From Stramonita haemastoma (Eukaryota; Mollusca; Gastropoda; Neogastropoda; Muricidae): 64,000 bases of DNA. Shown here piece by piece: positions 13,516 to 50,831 of this stretch (positions within the stretch are counted from its first letter, which is position 1; the number at the start of each line of letters is the position of its first letter). The notes beneath the pieces were generated by a model. The model had not been told where the DNA came from and made no database searches. It saw nothing but the letters and a program-made list of their open reading frames with translations. The position numbers and the translations under genes are program-made. Where the stretch lies: the NCBI GenBank assembly GCA_030674155.1, contig CM060324.1:49286535-49350534 (forward strand). The letters are read 5' to 3'.

Positions 13516-13799
13516 CAGTTTTGTCATTGATTTTGGTTGGTCTATTGCGTGCTGCATTTGCTGTATTAAAAAAAAAGTATTTTGAATTCTTTTTTCTTGT
13601 TCTTGTTGTTCTCCTCCTCTTCCTCCTTATTCTTCTTCAGAATTCTTCTTCTTTTTCAGAATTCTTCTTCTTCTTCAGTCATCCCTTGACTCTATGGAGA
13701 GTCATTGCAGTCGTTCGCCACTGAAGAGCTGTTCACCTGATTCCTCCCCCCCTCCCCCTGCATTGATGTCAGTTGCATGACAAAGCCAAGGTCTATGCA

Positions 13800-14760
13800 G
13801 ATGGTTCTCATGTCTTGTTCTGCAGTGTTGTCTGCACAGTATTATATGTCTGTTCGTCTGTTTGTTCTTTAATGTTGTCTGTTCACAGTATTTATATGTC
13901 TGTTCCTCTGTTCTGCAATGTTGTCTGTACACAGTATGTCTATGTCTGTTCCTCTGTTCTGTAGTGTTGTCTGTTCATTTATTTATTCTTTTATATCGAG
14001 GATAATGGAATAAGCACTCATGTGCTTTTTTTTTTAAACATCCAGTCCCCGTGTGTATGCAGTTTTGTAAATCTTGGCATCTGTTCCCACTGCCACACAA
14101 TGGCCTACTCTTGCAAAAAATGGAACAGGATTTAACTTGTGCGCAAGATGTACTGCATGCTTTCACACACAGTATAATTATGTCTGTTCCTCTGTCTGTT
14201 CTTTAATGTTGTCTGTTCACAGTATGTATATGTCTGTTCCTCTGTTGTGCAATGTTGTCTGTTCACAGTATGTCTATGTCTGTTCCTGTTCTGTAATGTT
14301 GTCTGTTCATGGTATTTATATGTCTACTCCTCTGTCTGTTCACAGTATGTATATGTCTGCTTCTCTGTTCTGCTTTGTTGTCTGTTCACAGTATGTCTAT
14401 GTCTACTCCTCTGTCTGTTCTGTAATATTGTCAGTCCACACACAGTATATTTATGTTTGTTCCTCTGTTCTGCAATTTTTGGTCCTACTGTCTTCACAGT
14501 TTCTGTCCTGTTTGTCTGTTTCTGTTAATGTTGTCTGTTCACAGTATTGTCTGTTTCCTCTGTCTGTAATGTTGTCTGTTCACAGTATTATATGTCTGTT
14601 CCTCTGTTCTGCAATGTTGTCTGTTCACAGTATGTCTATGTCTGTTCTCTGTTCCTGCAATGTTGTCTGTTCACAGTATTTATGTCTGTTCCTCTGTCCT
14701 GTAATGTTGTCTGTTCACAGAATATGTCTGTTCTGCAATGTTGTCAGTGTGAATGTGATA
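13800..14760 (+). repeat. about 45-bp minisatellite
   Basis: Repeats of tgttcctctgttctgcaatg followed by ttgtctgttcacagtatgta, roughly 15 diverged copies, interrupted by a SINE at 13976-14170. The reading frames across it are artefacts of the repeat. Confidence 0.9.
13976..14170 (-). mobile_element. SINE family 1, partial, inside a minisatellite
   Basis: Tail and 3' half of the family (tatcgaggataatggaataa through ctgcatgctttcacacac). It lies between two halves of the 45-bp minisatellite, so it inserted into the array. Confidence 0.82.
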
Positions 14761-14829
14761 CACACATACATGCATAGGTTACATACAGCGGCTTAAAAAA
14801 CGTGCATGCATCTAGGTGGGTGGGCACCT

Positions 14830-14838
14830 GATATATAT

Positions 14839-14931
<93 letters not shown>
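14830..14931. repeat. (TA)n microsatellite
   Basis: About 100 bases of TA with two phase breaks. Confidence 0.95.
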
Positions 14932-14932
<1 letters not shown>

Positions 14933-15534
14933 TTAAACCTCAACCTTAACCGGCAAGCCTATAAATGGACTGTAATCGTTGTGTTTGTTCGAGGTGTATA
15001 CATATCTGCCTCCTGTCACTTCACGCAAGTTCCTGTGTTGTCTGCAGTCTCACACATGACACAAGCTCCGCAAACTGACCAGCTAGGCTTTCGTCGTGGC
15101 GCTGTCAGACAGCATTGAGCTATAGAGGAATGTCGGGCGTCGGGAAGCCAAACAAGCTCATTACAGCTTCTGATAGCAGCGCTAGGCTATAGATAGATCT
15201 GTCTATCGTCCTTTGCTAGATCTACTGTATGTATGTAGGCCTACACCCAGGCCAGCCGGCGTGGGCAGAGCGAAAGTGACTCAAGTCAACTAAACTATGT
15301 GAACACTTGTGCTGCTGTTTCTGGATTTTTTTGTGATTTTTTTTTTTTTTACTTATTTCAAAATCGTTGTCAGTGTTTTGTTGGGTTTTAGTTTTCTTTG
15401 CTGTAGTAACTATAATCCCCTGTGGGATGCCGGGGGACCTGTCATAAATAGCATCCCCACCTTCTGGATAGAAAAAAAAATTCAGTCCCTAAATCGGAAA
15501 TCTTCGCTGGTACGTTAATTTAATCACAACAACA

Positions 15535-15800
15535 TTCTGGAAAATCTGTGCTAGAAATGCCATCTTTTCTATCCGTCCTTGTGTCTGCGTTGTTCCTTTT
15601 TCTAAATGTCACCTCCTTCTCGTCTTTTCTTCTTCTTTTTTTTTGCCTTCTTGGTCCACTCCCCTACTTTTTTTTTTTTTCTCCAGAAAGACTTAAAAGA
15701 TTTACTCTCTCCCATGCTGAAGTTGGATGTGCTGTGCCTGACTTGACAGGCGCCTAACGGCAACACATTTTCACTCATATGACAGAGGCTAGTTGCTGTC
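15535..15800 (+). repeat. pyrimidine-rich dispersed repeat, copy 2
   Basis: tctggaaaatctgtgctaga, then cttggtccactcccctactt and ctctctcccatgctgaagtt; colinear with copy 1 at about 270 bp. Confidence 0.68.
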
Positions 15801-15989
15801 TGAGTGTTCGACGAATACGTAACGATAAAACGGAGAAAATTGTATACAACATTTATAGTTGGTTATAGCCATGATGTGCATGCGCGCGCGCGTATGTGTG
15901 TACTCTGTGTGTGGTGTACTCTTGTGTGTGTGTGTATGTGCCTGTCAGTAACGTTATTGTAAACATTTTGGGGTTTTGCACACACAATG

Positions 15990-17330
15990 TTTACGTAACC
16001 TAAACTTGCAGACTGACTCATGATAACCTCACAGGCCAAGCTCAGACAGATCCTGCATACTACCTCTGGCTTGGACCCCTTGTCTGATACAACGGCTCCC
16101 AAGTACTTGAAGATTTGAACCGTTTCCAGCTTCTGGTTGTTGACCCTGATATCAGTGCTGATGCCCTTGACATTATTGGTCATCAGTTTGGTCTTCTCTG
16201 CACTGATTTCCATGCCGCATGTTTTAGAGGCCTTATTCAAGTGTTCTGTTAGGCTGGCAAGCTCCTGTTCTGATCCTGCGAGTCCGTCAATGTCTTCTGC
16301 GAAGCGGAGGCTTGTGATTGTTCTGCCACCAATGCTGACTGATCCTTTATGGTGTTGCAGTGCATCAGCCTTGGTGTTGCAGTGCATCAGTCTCTTTTGA
16401 AGATGCCGAAAAGAGTGGGTGAGAGTAGACAGCCCTGCCTTACTCCGACTGTTGTTCGAAACCACTCTCCAATGTTGCTGTTGTAGCACACTGCACTGGT
16501 GGCCTTGCTGTACGGCTGTTTGATGACTCTGATCAGGTTTGCATTGATGCTATACAAATTCATGGTTGCCCACAAAGCTGCATGCCACACCCTGTCGAAT
16601 GCCTTCATAAAATCAATAAATACGTGGTAGAGGTCTTGTTGGTGTTGAAGGTACCTCTCACAGAGTATTCTGAGGTTGAATATCTGTTCAGTTGCGCTAC
16701 ACCCTGCTCTGAAACCTGCTTGTTCCTCAGCAACCATGGTCTCTGCTTGTGGCTTCAGTCTGTTCAGTATAATCTTCAACATGACCTTGCCTGGGTGGCA
16801 TATGTGATACTCCACCACGAAATGAGTCGCTTAGCACACAATCCACTTTTCCGCTAGGAGCAGGTAGGGTCAAGTTGGCAACTTTGAGATTTTGATTGAT
16901 TACAAAAGTATAGCCACTATTCTACCTCATAATGAAATATCAAATCATAAATTTGTCTTCTTTTCCCTTAAAACTTGTTTTAAAAGTACCCAAGCCCTCA
17001 TTCTGACCACCTATTACGATGCTAAACTTGTCAATTTATCATTTCCTGCAATCTAGCATTTCAACTTGTAATAACTCTTCATAGAATTGTCCGAATTTCA
17101 ATCTGTTTTTTGTATTGAATAACCATTTTATTGCAGTTTGATAACATGTCAATAACAAAAAATTGACCTGGTGCAATGCGACTCATTATGTGGTGGAGCA
17201 TCACATGAGTTGTGAGGTAATTCTGGCACTGCTGAAGGTTTCCTTTCTTGGGGAGGGTGATGATGAGTGACTGTGTCCATGGTGTTGGCCATTTTCCTGT
17301 CTGGCAGACAGGAAATCACATCCTAGTGAT
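15990..17330 (-). mobile_element. LINE reverse transcriptase relic, interrupted
   Basis: Minus-strand fragments of a non-LTR retrotransposon RT: ITLPKKGNLQQCQNY (about 17205-17290), then KVMLKIILNRLKPQAE, EEQAGFRAG, YHVFIDFMKAFDRVWH and GVRQGCLLSPTLFGIF (16410-16800), then SVSIGGRTITSLRFAEDIDG, MEISAEKTKLMTNN and FKYLGAVVSDKGSKPE (16060-16360). The catalytic F-A-D-D is F-A-E-D here, frames are broken near 16390, where a short tcttttga/tgttgcagtgcatcag duplication sits, and both ends are missing. A small inverted-repeat element splits it at 16806-17204. Non-functional copy. Confidence 0.88.
16806..17204. mobile_element. MITE-like element inserted in the LINE
   Basis: Terminal inverted repeats of about 27 bp: the left end starts gtgatactccaccac and continues aatgagtcgc; the right end is its near-perfect reverse complement (17178-17204). 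The roughly 400-bp AT-rich interior is non-coding. It separates two LINE segments that are contiguous in intact copies. Target duplication is unclear (perhaps AT). Confidence 0.72.
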
Positions 17331-17334
17331 TTTT

Positions 17335-17435
17335 TTTTCTTTGGTTCCTTGGCTAGAGCTCCAGGGTTCACCAATGGTGTGATTTTTGCCCAAGTGAGTT
17401 TTTCTTTTCTCACCATTAAGGTAGCCGCATTCTGA
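17335..17435 (-). mobile_element. SINE family 3-type tail
   Basis: Reverse copy: ggctagagctccagggttca, ccaatggtgtgatttttgcc, ttaaggtagccgcattctga. Adjoins the LINE relic. Confidence 0.62.
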
Positions 17436-17459
17436 TATTGTGGATTTTTGTATATGAAT

Positions 17460-17488
17460 GGGTGTGTGTGTGTGTGCACAAATATAAT

Positions 17489-17546
<58 letters not shown>
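17460..17546. repeat. (GT)n microsatellite
   Basis: GT repeats with one break (cacaaatataatgg). Confidence 0.92.
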
Positions 17547-17959
17547 CAAGAGTACACATACAGATTTCTTCTAAATATGATGCACACACACACTCACACA
17601 TACAAAAAAATACATATCCGAGCAAACCAGTTCAAATTTGTTGAAACTGTACAGAGAGATTTTAATGTGACAGCATCAACATAGCTTTTTGTTTTTGATA
17701 TTGTTCTTAAAACAAAAAAAAATGGGATAAGAAAATTGTGACATTTTTTCTAACACGTGTGCCTAAATTTCAACTGAGTAACTTTTATACAATTAGTTTC
17801 TATAGATAAAGCAGTACCTTGGAAGCAAAAAACTTATTGGAAAATGTTTTAAAATATTAAAAAAACAAAAACAAAAACAGATGGGTTAAAAAAAAACAAA
17901 AAACTTTTTGTTTCTTTTCACCAACCTAAAGAGACTATTGCCCTGAACATGACAAATAC

Positions 17960-18190
17960 ACTTTAAGTAACTTGACAAAACTTCCCCCCCCTGCTAAAAC
18001 ACAGACCACTACATGTACAGACACCAAAGTAAAATCAGTCACTGTGCCCATGGACTCCAGCATTGGTTATGTGCCTGATACTACCAATATAGTGATGACC
18101 AACTTCCACAGACTCAAAGCATCAATGAAGTCATTCCTCAACCAGATGAAACTAGAGCAGTGCTTGAGAATGTCAGTCAGTCAGTCATAG
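17960..18190 (+). other. possible exon or coding relic
   Basis: Two adjacent frames read protein-like: TDTKVKSVTVPMDSSIGYVP with DTTN, then after a one-base break SDDQLPQTQSINEVIPQPDE with TRAVLENVSQSVIE, followed by a gtaaaa donor-like site. I recognise no family. It could be a fragment of an unseen gene or of a transposon. Confidence 0.25.
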
Positions 18191-18234
18191 AGGTAAAACA
18201 ATGGTTATTGGATAACATCTAATATTTATTCACA

Positions 18235-18520
18235 GGGGGATGGGATAGCTCAGTGGTCAGAGCACTCGCTTACCCCAAGTCAAAGTTAAGCAGCATCGAG
18301 TGTGGTTACTAAGTGGATGGGTGACCATTTGCCCATCTTGGATTCAGTACCCCAGTTCACCCAGCTGTACATGGGTACCTGCCCTCTGTAAAGTCAGGGA
18401 AGGTAAAGCAGCCAGGGAGAGGAGATGGGCACCGCCCTCAATATGCTGGCCCCTAGAGAAGCTGACGTCTCTGAAACTATGCTCCCCTATGACCACATAG
18501 GTTATGGGACACCTTTTACA
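18235..18520 (+). mobile_element. SINE family 2 with tRNA/5S-like head, full length
   Basis: Begins gggatagctcagtggtcaga (tRNA A-box type), then gttaagcagcatcgagtgtg and gtggatgggtgacc, which match the 5S rRNA internal control region. The body has atgggtacctgccctctgta and ctggcccctagagaagctga and ends ataggttatgggacaccttt. Not a functional tRNA or 5S gene. Confidence 0.75.
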
Positions 18521-18839
18521 TTCACAGTCATGTACCAGATTTTTGTTTGTTTGTTTGTTGTAGTTTTTTTTTTTTTTGGGGGGGGGGGGGGGGGGGATTA
18601 TGGCCACAGCCTTTCTGACAACCATGAAATTCAGCAGAAATACAAACTGGCTGAATTACAGTCACTGAAATGAAAGTACAGCAAAGATTAATGGGGATGT
18701 GCAAGCATACTTGTAACATAAAAGGCACCTTAATTATTCTGTACAGAACCAGCATTCTTAAATAACTGTGGTCAACAGAAAAAAAAAACCTGTTCTTTCT
18801 GTACTGAATGATCAGACAGCAAATGGTGTTGTCTATTAT

Positions 18840-19110
18840 ATCATGAGTGAAGATGCACTGAGCTGCCGCTAAGCATCTGACAAGTCAGGCCCAGCACATC
18901 CAACTTCGGCATGGGAGAGAATTGTTACCTTTTAGTTTTTCAAGAAAAGAGGCGGGAGAATGGACCAAGAAGGCAGAAAATACACAAGAAGGAGGTGGCA
19001 GTAAGAAAAGGAACAAGGTAGAAACAAAGAGAGGGATAGGAAAGAGGGAATTTTTAGCATAAAATTTTCAGGTAGGGATGCTGTTTATACTGACAGGCCC
19101 CCACCATCCC
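18840..19110 (-). repeat. pyrimidine-rich dispersed repeat, copy 3
   Basis: Reverse copy: cacatccaacttcggcatgg, ggagaatggaccaagaaggc, ggataggaaagagggaattt. Ends in a G run. Confidence 0.68.
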
Positions 19111-19429
19111 CATGGAGGGGGGGGGGGGGGGGGGGGAACAACACTTTTTGACTAAAAAGCACTGAATAGTTTGACGTTACAGCATATGACAGAAAGTACA
19201 ATTTTCTTGGTGAGTCTATAACACACAAAACTGAGCGATTACAATGCACATCTATGGTGCAGATTTTTCACACAAGGCACCACTCAAAATTATTGTTAAT
19301 AAAAAACAAACATGGCAGTTCGCCTAAACAGAAATAACTTCTTAAGGTCAGAGCTTTTTTTTTTCTTGCTAACTGTTGAAGACATAAGACAGAAAACTGA
19401 ACTTCCTGATCAGATACATTCAATACACA

Positions 19430-20973
19430 TCCTTGTTTTTATTTCCTATATATCCCACGCACACACACACACAACAGCACACTTCATACTGCACTCATTC
19501 TACACATTCCAATACATTAGTTACTACATTTATATACAAGCATGAATCTTTTACAAGTCTGTTGGTAAAACGCTTTCCAGACAGATCCCTATGGAAATAC
19601 TGAAGTCTGCCTGAAGGATCATGAGTAGAGTTGTGTTAAGCCTGAAGTGTGTTACTTACCCATACAACGGACGTACAAACAAACAAAAAACTCTGTATGT
19701 ACACAGTAAACATTTCACAGCATACCTAGCCTTCCTCACACATTGAATACTTGCAGAAGAGCCACAGACAATACAACAAAGAATCTTCTATGATGTTGAT
19801 TAGGTGAAGTTCTGACACATAAGCACACACCAAGTACTGAAACCATCACCCAAAACCCATAAATTACTGTGCCCCCACCCTGCAGATGTAATGCAAATCC
19901 AGTGCCAAGTAACAGTGGAGGAAAAATAAAAATCAGAGAAGACCCCCCCCCCCCCCCCCTTCTCCCCAATCTTTCATATTGTCCGATGGAAAATGGTATC
20001 ACCTGATATTCAGAGCTCTTTTAAAAAAAAATTGGTTGTTGTGGTATTCTTTCATTTCATAAAAAACAAATCTCTTCTGGAGTATGCATTAAATATACAA
20101 GTTAAAAATGTATGCAATATTTCACTGCTGCCTATCTTAAGAATTATACACAACTTCATTTCTGTAACAAATACCACCCAAACCATTAGGATTACTCCTA
20201 GAATCAGCACACAAGCATCCACTACACAAACACAGAAGTTTAATTCACAGACGCATCCTAATACTTTATGAATTGGTAACGACAGTTTTGTAACATAAAA
20301 AAGGCAATACAGATTATCCCTAACACAGAATATCATTACAAGAATTTAGCAAAACACACACACACACACCAAGAAATAAAAAATAAATAAATAGACAAAA
20401 CCAGACTATGACAAGAAACAAGAACTGATTTCTTGCAAATCTGAAGATGATCCTCATCTACTATCAGCTTCACTCCAGTCTTTTAGTCTGGATTGACTCA
20501 AGGAGCAACCCCCATAAAGACAGTCATCTAATCTGGAGCAGTCCTTTTGCTCGTCTGCCTTGTGTGCAGGTAAACTGTAGCTGAGTCATTTTGACCAAAG
20601 CACTCTATTTCCTTTTGGCTACTCCATGAAGAGGTTATAAACACAACAAATCAGGAATTGCTGGGTCTTAAACTGGAATCAGTATCTGACATTCAAGGTA
20701 CATTCAGCATATGAGCAAAGCATTAACATTTGCTTATACAGGCAGGGCATTACACACCACAGTTTATGCAGTCATCCCAAATCTCTGAAGAAGGAACTGC
20801 TGTTTACTTCACGCGGAATTCTCTCTTTACGGAAGCTCTCAAGTTCACTGTGGGTACAAAGCTTGCACAGATGAAAATATGTACAAAATGGATGTTGTTA
20901 CTACGGTCTGCCAGATCTGCTTTGTGCAGAGGACAGAGTAGCAGCTGGCGTCAGCGAAATGCACAAGGTGTGG
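19430..20973 (-). other. KNL1: probable KNL1 3' UTR and downstream sequence
   Basis: No protein-coding frame is seen here. On the minus strand an ATTAAA signal lies at 20239-20244 and an AATAAA at 19438-19443; either could end the KNL1 transcript. The true cleavage site cannot be told from sequence alone. Confidence 0.35.
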
Positions 20974-47649
<26,676 letters not shown>

Positions 47650-47777
47650 TTTGCAGCCGCTTCGTTTATTGTGACGTCATCGATACGAGCAGCTTCGTGC
47701 TTGCCGGAAAAACCCGAGAATTAAGCCAAGGCCCAGGCGTTCCGAAGTCTGCGAAACTTTAGACAACAACAACAAAG
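47650..47777. promoter_or_regulatory. bidirectional KNL1/PRDX5 promoter
   Basis: Only 128 bases separate the two divergent start codons. The interval holds a perfect palindromic CRE (TGACGTCA, 47672-47679) and an ETS core (CCGGAA, 47704-47709), has several CpGs and lacks a TATA box. A YY1-like AAAATGGCGG overlaps the KNL1 start. This is typical of shared housekeeping promoters; transcription start sites are not known. Confidence 0.75.
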
Positions 47778-47870
47778 ATGCTGGCTGCAAGACTTGCTCG
47801 AACCCTGTGTCGGTCATTTTATGGAGTTCGCTCCATCACCACAACTAGCAGTGTCAATATGCCAATTAAG
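47778..47870 (+). CDS. PRDX5: PRDX5 exon 1 (mitochondrial presequence)
   Basis: 31 codons from ATG to AAG, donor gtacta. Begins MLAARLARTLCRSFYGVRS, rich in Arg, Leu and Ser without acidic residues, as expected for mitochondrial import. It ends NMPIK, the residues where the mature or cytosolic form starts in vertebrate PRDX5; the internal Met could start a short form. Confidence 0.9.
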
Positions 47871-50548
47871 GTACTACATGTAGGCCTAGGCCTATGGCCT
47901 ATCTGTCTTTCCGAGCTGTAGCATTGATTCAAGGTCGCCGGCAGTCCTATTAGGCCTAGGCTAGCGATGAAACTTCCCTCTTATAATGCTGGAAATTATA
48001 CAAAGCTCATATAGCGTGACACCCACAGACACTGTACGTTTATAACTAAGTTTTTATTGTGTTTTTTTTTTTAGTGTTCTGTAACAATAGTCTGCTCATA
48101 ATCATATTGTTTGCAAATTGCAGCCTTACATCTGATGCATGCCAGAACGCAATTCAGCATTCATAATCATAGTCATACCAGGCTACGTTCATTCAGTTCT
48201 CTGACGTGTTACTCCTGCAACTTGTAACGCTATACACTGGATGACAGTTCCAAAGAGCTACTTTGTTGCACACCAACTATGTTAAGCTTTAGCTTTAAAG
48301 AAAAGTGCACAGCAATGTTATTCATAATGTCAGCATGTGCAAAATGGATTGTTTCTAAGAGGCACTAGCTACAGTAGCTTATTCAGTGTACTAATAAAAA
48401 TATACAGATGGTTGGTTGGTGGTACAGTCCTTAAATGGGATAGCACCGCTGGGACTCCAATAGAATCAAACCAAAACTACTAATAAATTAATATAAGAGA
48501 GATCATAGTTTGTTGTTTTTACAGTACAATTCAGTCTTAAATAAGAGAGATCATGGGCTTTTCCCCCCCAATACAAGCATAGTGATATTTAAAAAAATGT
48601 TTTGATGTAGCCTTTCTTTGATATTTGCAAAACCCAGCCACACAGCAAGTTGAACATCATGTGATGGTTATTCCAGAGGTTCCACATGCATGCAAACGGA
48701 AACCACTGATACAATGATAGAATATTTATAAACATTTGCATGTATTCCAGTTAGTACCTGTAGGAACTGTTTTGGGCATCAGTGGAACAGCTTGATCCTT
48801 TTATTTCAAGGGTAATGAAATAAGCACTTATCTGCTTTTTTATATCCAGTCCCGTGTGTATGCTGTTTTGTCAATTTTGTCATCCGTTCCCACCTGTACA
48901 CAGCAGTCTACTCTTCCATAAAACAGAACGCGTGCGCAAGATATTCTGCGTGCGTTTGCACATGGGACCTCAGTTTATAGTCTCACCTGAAAAGTTTTCT
49001 GGGGTGTCCTGTTTTATGTAAGTTGAATTAATAGTGTCTTCCGCAAGATGGTACTGAGTCTGAATCGATTCATGAAGAAGTCAGCTGAATCCTGGGAATG
49101 TACATGAATGAAAAATTACACTTTTTTCCCAGTAAACTTTGTAAGAAATAGCAGGGTAACTCTATGACCAAGTGTCCAGAAGGCTGACCACAGCAACTGA
49201 GTGATCAATGTGATTGTGCACATATTGAACTTATCTAATATCTTAGATGCATTGTTGAATGATTCAGTATGCCCTTCAGGAGGTCAGATTTGCATGTGTC
49301 TGAGTCCCTGACTGAGTCTGTGATTTTGTGTGTGTAAGTAATCTGTATGTGTTTGTATGTGTGTGTATGTATGTGTGTGTGTGTGTGTGCGTGCGTGTGG
49401 TGTATGTGTGTGTCTGTGTGTGCGTGCGTGCATGTGTGTGTGTGTGTGTGTGTAGGTTGGGTGGAGAGGGGTGGGGTTATGAGTATCACTGTGTAAATCA
49501 AATGTGATGAATGCATGTTTGTGCCTCAAAAAAAGGAACCTAGCAAAATTCTGTACTCTTTAAAAGTGAAGAGTTTTTGATTCAGGGGTCAGCTTGTTGA
49601 ACACTAACTTTCTGTGGGGTTTTGGGAGGGGGGAGGGGGGGTTCTTGTTATGTAAAAAGACATGGAAGGTGCCTATCTAGGTTTAAAAATTGTGCATGGC
49701 TTGAGGTTTTTCACAGGAGCTGAAACAAGAAGCATGCCTGTACAGTGTACAGAAAGAAAAGATGAAAGAAAAAGTAACAAATATGGACTTAAACATACTC
49801 ATCATTATTTGGATGGATTGATAATTCTTTCCGTTGTTATCACTCAGGTAGGGACAAGCTGCCAGCAGTTGACCTGTATGAAGGTGACCCTGGTACTAAA
49901 GTCAACACATCCGACCTGAAGGGCAAGGTCGTCATGTTTGGTGTGCCTGGTGCCTTCACACCTACCTGTAACAACGTAAGTAAAAACAGTGTCCCTTGGG
50001 TCATTAGCATTGATAATAATAATGATTATTATTATTAATATTATAATTATAATAATAATACATGGAATTATGTAGCGCTATATCTTGTAAAAAGGCCAAA
50101 ACAAATCAAAGCGCTTTGATCAGTTATAACCATTTGCTAGTCTTTTTTTGTTTGTTTGTTTTTTTTGGTTAAAATCAAAGAAGGAAAAATGGCAAATACT
50201 GGGAGAGGAGTAACATAGGGGTAGATCGGTGGTCTAGAGGTAACGTGCCTGCCTAGAAAGTCCTTAAGTAAGAAGTCCTGGTCGGAAGTGAGCGGTCGTT
50301 TGAACCCCGCTTTGGACCCAAAACTCTTTCCCCATCCATTATACTACCAATGGTGGTCTGGGTGCTAGTCTTTTGGGTTGAGATGACAAACCAAGGTCCC
50401 ATATATTATTTAGCGCACGCAAAAGAACCCATGGCAACTGGCAAAACTCTGTAGAAAAAAGCCACTCTGATGGGGAAACAAATACAGTTGCAGACAGGAA
50501 AAGAAAAATAATGTTTGTATGTGTGTGTGTGTGTATGTGTGCGTGTGT

Positions 50549-50590
<42 letters not shown>

Positions 50591-50793
50591 GTGTGTGTGT
50601 ACAGGATCATGCCCCAGGTTTCATTCAGAATGCGGATGCACTGAAGGCAAAGGGAGTGAGCAGCATTGTGTGCCTGTCTGTCAACGACCCCTTTGTGATG
50701 GGGGCCTGGGCAAACACACTGGGAGCTAGCAATAAGGTGTGTGTGTGTGTGTGTATGTGTGTGTATGTGTGTGTGTGTGTGTGTTGTGTGTGT

Positions 50794-50831
<38 letters not shown>

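Noticed and set aside
14074..14796. 240-residue frame rich in CSQYVYVCSS
   Set aside because: Translation of the 45-bp minisatellite; two other frames are equally open.
18235..18330. Functional tRNA or 5S rRNA gene
   Set aside because: Only partial box regions are present, embedded in a repeated 285-bp element with a conserved non-RNA body, so it is a SINE.
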